From: Hydractinia symbiolongicarpus
Lineage: Eukaryota > Cnidaria > Hydrozoa > Anthoathecata > Hydractiniidae
DNA: 64,000 nt
Reading direction: 5' to 3'
Assembly: GCF_029227915.1 (NCBI RefSeq)
Contig: NC_079883.1
Location: forward strand, 31,064,001-31,128,000
Both the position numbers and the translations under genes were made by a program. A model generated the notes under the pieces. The model was not told where the DNA came from. It saw nothing but the letters and a program-made list of their open reading frames with translations, and did no database searches. Of the stretch, positions 52,316 to 63,660 are shown one piece after another; within the stretch, counting starts at the first letter, position 1; the number at the start of each line of letters is the position of its first letter.

Positions 52316-55300
52316 ATAATAATTTAAAAAATCGTTCGGTAAATGCGTTTACCCCCTGGGTACTTTCTTTGTATACTTTTGACTATACGGGCCGAGTCCG
52401 GGATTTACGGGAAATCGCAGGTTTCCGTTTGCCGGCGATTAAACTTTTTTTATTCAGCGTCTCATCAAAAATGAAAACATTTTTGAAAACTACAAGTCTC
52501 ATGCGTTTTAGTGGTGAAAAAATAATTTAAAAAATTGTTCGGGAAATGAGTTTACTCCATGGGTACTTTCTTTGTATACTTTTGACTATACGGGCCGAGT
52601 CCGGGATTTACGGGAAATCGCAGGTTTTCGTTTGCCGGCGATTAAACTTCTTTTATTCAGCGTCTCATCAAAAATGAAAACATTTTTGAAAACTACAAGT
52701 CTCATGCGTTTTAGTGGTGAAAAAATAAATTAAAAAATCGTTCGGGAAATGAGTTTACACCCTGGGTACTTTCTTTGTATACTTTTGCCTATACGGGCCG
52801 AGTCCGGGATTTACGGGAAGTCGCGGGTTTTCGTTTGCCGGCGATTAAACTTCTTTTATTCAGCGTCTCATCAAAAATGAAAACATTTTTAAAAACTACA
52901 AGTCTCATGGGCTTTAGTGGTGAAATAATAATTTAAAAAATCGTTCGGGAAATGAGTTTACTCCCTGGGTACTTTCTTTGTATACTTTTGACTATACGGG
53001 CCGAGTCCGGATTTACGGGAAGTCGCGGGTTTTCGTTTGCCGGCGATTAAACTTCTTTTATTCAGCGTCTCATCAAAAATGAAAACATTTTTAAAAACTA
53101 CAAGTCTTATGCGTTTTAGTGGTGAAAAAAATAATTTAAAAAATCGTTCTGGAAATGAGTTTACTCACAGGGTACTTTCTTTGTATACATTCGACTATAC
53201 GGGCCAAGCCCGGGATTCACGGGAAATCGCGGGTTTTCGTTTGCCGGCGATTAAACCTCCTTCATTAAGCGTCTCACCAAAAATGAAAACATTTTTGAAA
53301 ACTACAAGTCTCATGCGTTTTAGTGGTGAAAAAATAATTTAAAAAATTGTTCGGGAAATGAGTTTACTCCATGGGTACTTTCTTTGTATACTTTTGACTA
53401 TACGGGCCGAGTCCGGGATTTACGGGAAATCGCAGGTTTTCGTTTGCCGGCGATTAAACTTCTTTTATTCAGCGTCTCATCAAAAATGAAAACATTTTTG
53501 AAAACTACAAGTCTCATGCGTTTTAGTGGTGAAAAAATAAATTAAAAAATCGTTCGGGAAATGAGTTTACACCCTGGGTACTTTCTTTGTATACTTTTGC
53601 CTATACGGGCCGAGTCCGGGATTTACGGGAAGTCGCGGGTTTTCGTTTGCCGGCGATTAAACTTCTTTTATTCAGCGTCTCATCAAAAATGAAAACATTT
53701 TTAAAAACTACAAGTCTCATGGGCTTTAGTGGTGAAATAATAATTTAAAAAATCGTTCGGGAAATGAGTTTACTCCCTGGGTACTTTCTTTGTATACTTT
53801 TGACTATACGGGCTGAGTCCGGATTTACGGGAAGTCGCGGGTTTTCGTTTGCCGGCGATTAAACTTCTTTTATTCAGCGTCTCATCAAAAATGAAAACAT
53901 TTTTAAAAACTACAAGTCTTATGCGTTTTAGTGGTGAAAAAAATAATTTAAAAAATCGTTCTGGAAATGAGTTTACTCACAGGGTACTTTCTTTGTATAC
54001 ATTCGACTATACGGGCCAAGCCCGGGATTCACGGGAAATCGCTGGTTTTCGTTTGCCGGCGATTAAACCTCCTTCATTAAGCGTCTCACCAAAAATGAAA
54101 ACATTTTTGAAAACTACAAGTCTCATGCGTTTTAGTGGTAAAAAGAAAATTTAAAAAATCGTTCGGGAAATGAGTTTACTCCCTGGGTACTTTCTTTGTA
54201 TACATTCGACTGTACGAGCCAAGCCCGGGATTTACGAGAAATCGCGGGTTTTCGTTTGCCGGCGATTAAACCACTTTTATTCAGCGTCTCCTCAAAAATA
54301 AAATCATTTTTGAAAACTACAAGTCTCATGCGTTTTAGTGGTAAAAAAAAATTTAAAAAATCGTTCGGGAAATGAGTTTACTCCCTGGGTACTTTCTTTG
54401 TGTACATTCGACTATACGGGCCAAGCCCGGGATTTACGGGAAATCGCGGGTTTTCGTTTGCCGGCGATTAAACTTGTTTTATTCAGCGTCTCTTCAAAAA
54501 TAAAAACATTTTTAAAAACTGCAAGTCTCATGGGCTTTAGTGGTGAAATAATAATTTAAAAAATCGTTCGGGAAATGAGTTTACACCCTGGGTACTTTCT
54601 TTGTATAATTTTGACTATACGAGCCGAGTCCGTGATTTACGGGAAGTCGCGGGTTTTCGTTTGAGGGCGATTAAACTTCTTTTATTCAGCGTCTCATCAA
54701 AAATGAAAACATTTTTAAAAACTACAAGTCTCATGGGCTTTAGTGGTTAAATAATAATTTAAAAAATCGTTCGGTAAATGCGTTTACCCCCTGGGTACTT
54801 TCTTTGTATACTTTTGACTATACGGGCCGAGTCCGGGATTTACGGGAAATCGCAGGTTTTCGTTTGCCGGCGATTAAACTTTTTTTATTCAGCGTCTCAT
54901 CAAAAATGAAAACATTTTTGAAAACTACAAGTCTCATGCGTTTTAGTGGTGAAAAAATAATTTAAAAAATCGTTCGGGAAATGAGTTTACTCCATGGGTA
55001 CTTTCTTTGTATACTTTTGACTATACGGGCTGAGTCCGGGATTTACGGGAAATCGCAGGTTTTCGTTTGCCGGCGATTAAACTTCTTTTATTCAGCGTCT
55101 CATCAAAAATAAAAACATTTTTGAAAACTACAAGTCTCATGCGTTTTAGTGGTGAAAAAATAATTTAAAAAATCGTTCGGGAAATGAGTTTACACCCTGG
55201 GTACTTTCTTTGTATACTTTTGCCTATACGGGCCGAGTCCGGGATTTACGGGAAGTCGCGGTTTTTCGTTTGCCGGCGATTAAACTTCTTTTATTCAGCG

Positions 55301-55400
55301 TCTCATCAAAAATGAAAACATTTTTAAAAACTACAAGTCCCATGGGCTTTAGTGGTGAAATAATAATTTAAAAAATCGTTCGGGAAATGAGTTTACTCCC
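52120..55400 (+). repeat. Third 12-monomer-spaced relation (2435 bp)
   Basis: GGTTAAATAATAATTT followed by GGTAAATGCGTTTACCCCC occurs at about 52310 and 54745, again 2435 bp apart. Upstream monomers with GAGTCCGTGATTTACGGGAAG and TTTGAGGGCGATT also match. The interval between the copies contains a separate 4-monomer duplication, so the 12-monomer spacing here includes a later internal expansion balanced by loss elsewhere. Confidence 0.8.
52534..54157 (+). repeat. 4-monomer HOR, two copies of 812 bp
   Basis: AAAAAATTGTTCGGG lies at the start of both copies (ATTG at 52534 and 53346). The copies share CTCCATGGG, TTTTGCCTATACGGG, GGGCTTTAG, TCCGGATTTACGGG, TCGTTCTGGAAAT, GGGATTCACGGG and CTCCTTCATT. 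I found two substitutions between them: GGGCCGAG against GGGCTGAG near 53814, and CGCGGG against CGCTGG near 54041. This is a very recent duplication. Confidence 0.9.
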
Positions 55401-57980
55401 TGGGTACTTTCTTTGTATACTTTTGACTATAAGGGCCGAGTCCGGATTTACGGGAAGTCGCGGGTTTTCGTTTGCCGGCGATTAAACTTCTTTTATTCAG
55501 CGTCTCATCAAAAATGAAAACATTTTTAAAAACTACAAGTCTCAAGCGTTTTAGTGGTGAAAAAAAAATTTAAAAAATCGTTCGGGAAATGAGTTTACTC
55601 CCTGGGTACTTTCTTTGTATACTTTTGACTATACAGGCCGAGTCCGGATTTACGGGAAGTCGCGGGTTTTCGTTTACCGGCGATTAAACTTCTTTTATTC
55701 AGCGTCTCATCAAAAATGAAAACATTTTTAAAAACTACAAGTCTCAAGCGTTTTAGTGGGGAAAAAAAAATTTAAAAAATCGTTCGGGAAATGAGTTTAC
55801 TCCCTGGGTGCTTTCTTTGTATACATTCGACTATACGGGCCAAGCCCGGGATTTACGGGAAATCGCGGGATTTCGTTTGCCGGCGATTAAACCTCTTTCA
55901 TTAAGCTTCTCATCAAAAATGAAAACATTTTTGAAAACTCCAAGTCTCAAGCGTTTTAGTGGTGAAAAAAAAATTTAAAAAATCGTTCGGGAAATGAGTT
56001 TACTCCCTGGGTACTTTCTTTGTATACATTCGACTATACGGGCCAAGCCCAGGATTTACGGAAAATCGCGGGATTTCGTTTGCCGGCGATTAAACCTCTT
56101 TCATTAAGCCTCTCATCAAAAATGAAAACATTTTTGAAAACTACAAGTCTCATGCGTTTTAGTGGTAAAAAAAATATTTAAAAAATCGTTCGGGAAATGA
56201 GTTTACTCCCTGGGTACTTTCTTTGTATACTTTTGACTATACGGGCCGAGTCCGGGATTTACGGGAAATCGCAGGTTTTTGTTTGCCGGCGATTAAACTT
56301 CTTTTTTTCAGCGTCTCATCAAAAATGAAAACATTTTTGAAAACTACAAGTCTCATGCGTTTTAGTGGTGAAAAAATAAATTAAAAAATCGTTCGGGAAA
56401 TGAGTTTACTTCCTGGGTACTTTCTTTGTATACTTTTGACTATACGGGCCAAGCCCGGGATTTACGGGAAATCGCGGGTTTTCGTTTGGCGGCGATTAAA
56501 CTTCTTTTATTCAGCGTCTCATCAAAAATGAAAACATTTTTGACAACTACAAGTCTTATGCGTTTTAGTGGTGAAAAAATAATTTAAAAAATCTTTCTGG
56601 AAATGAGTTTACTCACAGGGTACTTTCTTTGTATACATTCGACTATACGGGCCAAGCCCGGGATTTACGGGAAATCGCGGGTTTTCGTTTGCCGGCGATT
56701 AAACCTCTTTCATTAAGCGTATCATCAAAAATGAAAATATTTTTGAAAACTACAAGTCTCATGCGTTTTAGTGGTGAAATAGTAATTTAAAAAATCGTTC
56801 GGGAAATGAGTTTGCACCCTGGGTACTTTCTTTGTATACTTTTGCCTATACGGGCCGAGTCCGGGATTTACGGGAAGTCGCGGGTTTTCGTTTGCCGGCG
56901 ATTAAACCTCTTTCATTAAGCGTCTCATCAAAAATGAAAGCATTTTTGAAAATTACAAGTCTCATGCGTTTTAGTGGTTAAAAAAAAATTTAAAAAATCG
57001 TTCGGGAAATGAGTTTACTCCCTGGGTACTTTCTTTGTATACATTCGACTATACGGGCCAAGCCCGGGATTTACGGGAAATCGCGGGTTTTCGTTTGCCG
57101 GCGATTAAACCTCTTTCATTAAGCTTCTCATCAAAAATGAAAACATTTTTAAAAACTACAAGTCTCATGGGCTTTAGTGGTGAAATAATAATTTAAAAAA
57201 TCGTTCAGGAAATGAGTTTACACCTTGGGTACTTTCTTTGTATACTTTTGACTATACAAGCCGAGTCCGGGATTTACGGGAAATCGCTGGTTTTCCTTTG
57301 CCGGCGATTAAACTTCTTTTGTTCAGCGTCTGATCAAAAATGAAAACATTTTTGAAAACTACAAGTCTCAAGCGTTTTAGTGGTGAAAGAAAAATTTAAA
57401 AAATCGTTCGGGAAATGAGTTTATTCCCTGGGTACTTTCTTTGTATACATTCAACTATACGGGCCAAGCCCGGGATTTACGGGAAATCGCGGGATTTCGT
57501 TTGCCGGCGATTAAACCTCTTTCATTAAGCGTCTCGTCAAAAATGAAAACATTTTTGAAAACTAAAAGTCTCATGCGTTTTAGTGGTAAAAAAAAAATTT
57601 AAAAAATCGTTCGGGAAATGAGTTTACACCCTGGGTACTTTCTTTGTATACTTTTGACTATACGGGCCGAGTCCGGGATTTACGGGAAATCGCAGGTTTT
57701 CGTTTGCCGGCGATTAAACTTCTTTTATTCAGCGTCTCATCAAAAATGAAAACATTTTTGAAAACTACAAGTCTCATGCGTTTTAGTGGTGAAAAAATAA
57801 TTTAAAAAATCGTTCGGGAAATGAGTTTACTCCCTGGGTACTTTCTTTGTATACTTTTGACTATGCGGGCCGAGTCCGGGGTTTACGGAAAATGGCGGGT
57901 TTTCGTTTGCCGGCGATTAAACTTCTTTTATTCAGCGTCTGATCAAAAATGAAAACATTTTTGAAAACTACAAGTCTCAA
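55400..57980 (+). repeat. Less ordered stretch of mixed monomers
   Basis: About thirteen monomers follow with no long local repeat that I can see, apart from a ~202-bp pair near 55.44-55.77 kb (TCCGGATTTACGGG at 55441 and 55643, both followed by CTCAAGCG). Near 57.2-57.6 kb the monomers with GAAATCGCTGG, CTTTTGTTCAG and GTGAAAGAAAAATTT resemble those at 4.75-5.2, 10.45, 12.5, 16.35 and 41.2 kb. These are shared, dispersed monomer lineages. Confidence 0.75.
57547..57749 (+). repeat. Representative type B monomer (203 bp)
   Basis: Type B differs from type A at linked positions: CTTTTGAC in place of ATTCGAC after GTATAC; CCGAGTCCGGG in place of CCAAGCCCGGG, which removes the CCCGGG site and weakens the GC hairpin; often CGCAGG in place of CGCGGG; and CTTCTTTTATTCAG in place of CCTCTTTCATTAAG. 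Type B monomers are scattered through the window and intermixed with type A. Subtypes carry GGGCTTTAG with AATAATAATTT, or CTGATC in place of CTCATC. This copy also has the rarer ACTAAAAGTC variant near its start. Confidence 0.9.
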
Positions 57981-60900
57981 GCTTTTTAGTGGTGAAAAAA
58001 AAATTTAAAAAATCGTTGGGGAAATAAGTTTACTCCCTGGGTACTTTCTTTGTATACATTCGACTATACGGGCCAAGCCCGGGATTTACGGGAAATCGCA
58101 TGATTTCGTTTGCCGGCGATTAAACCTCTTTCATTAAGCGTCTCATCAAAAATGAAAACATTTTTGAAAACTACAAGTCTCATGCGTTTTAGTGGTGAAA
58201 AGATAATTTAAAAAATCGTTTTGGAAATTAGTTTACTCACAGGGTACTTTCTTTGTATACATTCGACTATACGGGCCAAGCCCGGGATTTACGGGAAATC
58301 GCGGGTTTTCGCTTGCCGGCGATTAAACCACTTTTATTCAGCGTCTCATCAAAAATGAAAACATTTTTGAAAACTACAAGTCTCATGCGTTTTAGTGGTA
58401 AAAAAAAAATTTAAAAAATCGTTCGGGAAATGAGTTTACACCCTGGGTACTTTCTTTGTATACTTTTGACTATACGGGCCGAGTCCGGGATTTACGGGAA
58501 ATCGCAGGTTTTCGTTTGCCGGCGATTAAACTTCTTTTATTTAGCGTCTCATCAAAAATGAAAACATTTTTGAAAACTACAAGTCTCATGCGTTTTAGTG
58601 GTGAAAAAATAAATTAAAAAATCGTTCGGGAAATGAGTTTACTTCCTGGGTACTTTCTTTGTATACTTTTGACTATACGGGCCAAGCCCGGTATTTACGG
58701 GAAATCGCGGGTTTTCGTTTGTTGGCGATTAAACTTCTTTTATTCAGCGTCTCATCAAAAATGAAAACATTTTTGAAAACTACAAGTCTTATGCGTTTTA
58801 GTGGTGAAAAAATAATTTAAAAAATCGTTCCGGAAATGAGTTTACTCACAGGGTACTTTCTTTGTATACATTCGACTATACGGGCCAAGCCCGGGATTTA
58901 CGGGAAATCGCGGGATTTCGTTTGCCGGCGATTAAACCTCTTTCATTAAGCGTCTCATCAAAAATGAAAACATTTTTGAAAACTGCAAGTCTCATGCGTT
59001 TTAGTGGTAAAAAAAAAATTTAAAAAATCGTTCGGGAAATGAGTTTACTCCCTGGGTACTTTCTTTGTATACATTCGACTATACGGGCCAAGCCCGGGAT
59101 TTACGGGAAATCGCGGGTTTTCATTTGCCGGCGATTAAACCTCTTTCATTAAGCGTCTCATCAAAAATGAAAACATTTTTGAAAACTACAAGTCTTATGC
59201 GTTTTAGTGGTGAAAAAATAATTTAGAAAATCGTTCCGGAAATGAGTTTACTCACAGGGTACTTTCTTTGTATACATTCGACTATACGGGCAAAGCCCGG
59301 GATTTACGGGAAATCGCGGGTTTTCGTTTGTCGGCGATTAAACCTCTTTCATTAAGCGTCTCATCAAAAATGAAAACATTTTTAAAAACTACAAGTCTCA
59401 TGGACTTTAGTGGTGAAATAATAATTTAAAAAATCATTCGGGAAATGAGTTTACACCCTGGGTACTTTCTTTGTATACTTTTGACTATACGAGCCGAGTC
59501 CGGGATTTACGGGAAATTGCTGGTTTTCCTTTGCCGGCGATTAAACTTCTTTTGTTCAGTGTTTGATCAAAAATGAAAACATTTTTGAAAACTACAAGGC
59601 TTAAGCGTTTTAGTGGTGAAAGAAAAATTTAAAAAATCGTTCGGGAAATGAGTTTATTCCCTGGGTACTTTCTTTGTATACATTCGACTATACGGGCCAA
59701 GCCTGGGATTTACGGGAAATCGCGGGATTTCGTTTGCCGGCGATTAAACCTCTTTCATTAAGCGTCTCGTCAAAAATGAAAACATTTTTGAAAACAGCAA
59801 ATCTCATGCTTTTTAATGGTGAAAAGATAATTTAAAAAATCGTTTTGGAAATGAGTTTACTCACAGGGTACTTTCTTTGTATACATTCGACTATACGGGC
59901 CAAGCCCGGGATTTACGGGAAATCGCGGGTTTTCGTTTGCCGGCGATTAAACCACTTTTATTCAGCGTCTCATCAAAAATGAAAACATTTTTGAAAACTA
60001 CAAGTCTCATGCGTTTTAGTGGTAAAAAAAAAAAATTAAAAATCTTTCGGGAAATGAGTTTACTCCCTGGGTACTTTCTTAGTATACATTCGACTATACG
60101 GGCCAAGCCCGGGATTTACGGCAAATCGTGGGATTTCGTTTGCCGGCGATTAAACCTCTTTCATTAAGCGTCTCATCAAAAATGAAAACATTTTTGAAAA
60201 CGGCAAGTCTCATGCGTTTTAGTGGTGAAAAGATAATTTAAAAAATCGTTTTGGAAATGAGTTTACTCACAGGGTACTTTCTTTGTATACATTTAACTTT
60301 TCGGGCCAAGCCCGGGATTTACGGGAAATCGCGGGGCTTCGTTTGCCGGCGATTAAACCTCTTTCATTAAGCGCTCATCAAAAATGAAAACATTTTTGAA
60401 AACTACAAGTCTCAAGCCTTTTAGTGGTGAAAGAAAAATTCAAAAAATCGTTCGGGAAATGAGTTTATTCCCTGGGTACTTTCTTTGTATACATTCGACT
60501 ATACGGGCCAAGCCTGAGATTTACGGGAAATCGCGGGATTTCGTGTGCCGGCGATTAAACCTCTTTCATTAAGCGTCTCGTCAAAAATGAAAACATTTTT
60601 GAAAACTGCAAATCTCATGCGTTTTAGTGGTGAAAAGATAATTCAAAAAATCGTTTTGGAAATGAGTTTACTCCCTTGGTACTTTCTTAGTTTACATTCG
60701 ACTATACGGGCCAAGCCCGGGATTTACGGCAAATCGTGGGATTTCGTTTGCCGGCAATTAAACCTCTTTCATTAAGCGTCTCATCAAAAATGAAAACATT
60801 TTTGAAAACGGCAAGTCTCAAGCTTTTTAGTGGTGAAAAAAAAATTTAAAAAATCGTTGGGGAAATAAGTTTACTCCCTGGGTACTTTCTTTGTATACAT

Positions 60901-63660
60901 TCGACTATACGGGCCAAGCCCGGGATTTACGGGAAATCGCATGATTTCGTTTGCCGGCGATTAAACCTCTTTCATTAAGCGTCTCATCAAAAATGAAAAC
61001 ATTTTTGAAAACTACAAGTCTCATGCGTTTTAGTGGTGAAAAGATAATTTAAAAAATCGTTTTGGAAATTAGTTTACTCACAGGGTACTTTCTTTGTATA
61101 CATTCGACTATACGGGCCAAGCCCGGGATTTACGGGAAATCGCGGGTTTTCGCTTGCCGGCGATTAAACCACTTTTATTCAGCGTCTCATCAAAAATGAA
61201 AACATTTTTGAAAACTACAAGTCTCATGCGTTTTAGTGGTAAAAAAAAAATTTAAAAAATCGTTCGAGAAATGAGTTTACACCCTGGGTACTTTCTTTGT
61301 ATACTTTTGACTATACGGGCCGAGTCCGGGATTTACGGGAAATCGCAGGTTTTCGTTTGCCGGCGATTAAACTTCTTTTATTTAGCGTCTCATCAAAAAT
61401 GAAAACATTTTTGAAAACTACAAGTCTCATGCGTTTTAGTGGTGAAAAAATAAATTAAAAAATCGTTCGGGAAATGAGTTTACTTCCTGGGTACTTTCTT
61501 TGTATACTTTTGACTATACGGGCCAAGCCCGGTATTTACGGGAAATCGCGGGTTTTCGTTTGTTGGCGATTAAACTTCTTTTATTCAGCGTCTCATCAAA
61601 AATGAAAACATTTTTGAAAACTACAAGTCTTATGCGTTTTAGTGGTGAAAAAATAATTTAAAAAATCGTTCCGGAAATGAGTTTACTCACAGGGTACTTT
61701 CTTTGTATACATTCGACTATACGGGCCAAGCCCGGGATTTACGGGAAATCGCGGGATTTCGTTTGCCGGCGATTAAACCTCTTTCATTAAGCGTCTCATC
61801 AAAAATGAAAACATTTTTGAAAACTGCAAGTCTCATGCGTTTTAGTGGTAAAAAAAAAATTTAAAAAATCGTTCGGGAAATGAGTTTACTCCCTGGGTAC
61901 TTTCTTTGTATACATTCGACTATACGGGCCAAGCCCGGGATTTACGGGAAATCGCGGGTTTTCATTTGCCGGCGATTAAACCTCTTTCATTAAGCGTCTC
62001 ATCAAAAATGAAAACATTTTTGAAAACTACAAGTCTTATGCGTTTTAGTGGTGAAAAAATAATTTAAAAAATCGTTCCGGAAATGAGTTTACTCACAGGG
62101 TACTTTCTTTGTATACATTCGACTATACGGGCAAAGCCCGGGATTTACGGGAAATCGCGGGTTTTCGTTTGCCGGCGATTAAACCTCTTTCATTAAGCGT
62201 CTCATCAAAAATGAAAACATTTTTAAAAACTACAAGTCTCATGGACTTTAGTGGTGAAATAATAATTTAAAAAATCATTCGGGAAATGAGTTTACACCCT
62301 GGGTACTTTCTTTGTATACTTTTGACTATACGAGCCGAGTCCGGGATTTACGGGAAATTGCTGGTTTTCCTTTGCCGGCGATTAAACTTCTTTTGTTCAG
62401 TGTTTGATCAAAAATGAAAACATTTTTGAAAACTACAAGGCTTAAGCGTTTTAGTGGTGAAAGAAAAATTTAAAAAATCGTTCGGGAAATGAGTTTATTC
62501 CCTGGGTACTTTCTTTGTATACATTCGACTATACGGGCCAAGCCTGGGATTTACGGGAAATCGCGGGATTTCGTTTGCCGGCGATTAAACCTCTTTCATT
62601 AAGCGTCTCGTCAAAAATGAAAACATTTTTGAAAACAGCAAATCTCATGCTTTTTAATGGTGAAAAGATAATTTAAAAAATCGTTTTGGAAATGAGTTTA
62701 CTCACAGGGTACTTTCTTTGTATACATTCGACTATACGGGCCAAGCCCGGGATTTACGGGAAATCGCGGGTTTTCGTTTGCCGGCGATTAAACCACTTTT
62801 ATTCAGCGTCTCATCAAAAATGAAAACATTTTTGAAAACTACAAGTCTCATGCGTTTTAGTGGTAAAAAAAAAAAATTAAAAATCTTTCGGGAAATGAGT
62901 TTACTCCCTGGGTACTTTCTTAGTATACATTCGACTATACGGGCCAAGCCCGGGATTTACGGCAAATCGTGGGATTTCGTTTGCCGGCGATTAAACCTCT
63001 TTCATTAAGCGTCTCATCAAAAATGAAAACATTTTTGAAAACGGCAAGTCTCATGCGTTTTAGTGGTGAAAAGATAATTTAAAAAATCGTTTTGGAAATG
63101 AGTTTACTCACAGGGTACTTTCTTTGTATACATTTAACTTTTCGGGCCAAGCCCGGGATTTACGGGAAATCGCGGGGCTTCGTTTGCCGGCGATTAAACC
63201 TCTTTCATTAAGCGCTCATCAAAAATGAAAACATTTTTGAAAACTACAAGTCTCAAGCCTTTTAGTGGTGAAAGAAAAATTCAAAAAATCGTTCGGGAAA
63301 TGAGTTTATTCCCTGGGTACTTTCTTTGTATACATTCGACTATACGGGCCAAGCCTGGGATTTACGGGAAATCGCGGGATTTCGTGTGCCGGCGATTAAA
63401 CCTCTTTCATTAAGCGTCTCGTCAAAAATGAAAACATTTTTGAAAACTGCAAATCTCATGCAATTTAGTGGTGAAAAGATAATTTAAAAAATCGTTTTGG
63501 AAATGAGTTTACTCCCTTGGTACTTTCTTAGTTTACATTCGACTATACGGGCCAAGCCCGGGATTTACGGCAAATCGTGGGATTTCGTTTGCCGGCGATT
63601 AAACCTCTTTCATTAAGCGTCTCATCAAAAATGAAAACATTTTTGAAAACGGCAAGTCTC
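57979..63660 (+). repeat. 14-monomer HOR, two copies of 2841 bp
   Basis: Copy 1 is about 57979-60819 and copy 2 about 60820-63660. Rare marks repeat in order at a constant shift of 2841 bp: CGTTGGGGAAATAAG, GCATGATTTCG, TTCGCTTGCC, TTTGTTGGCG, TTTTCATTTGCC, CATGGACTTTAG, CAGTGTTTGATC, CAAGGCTTAAGCG, ACAGCAAATCTCATGC, CATTTAACTTTTCGGGCC, and AAGCGCTCATC (two bases lost). I count about eight substitutions and no indel between the copies. The join at 60812-60820 falls in the shared CAAGTCTCA, where a GGCAAGTCTCATGCG monomer runs into a CAAGTCTCAAGCTTTT monomer. Confidence 0.92.
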
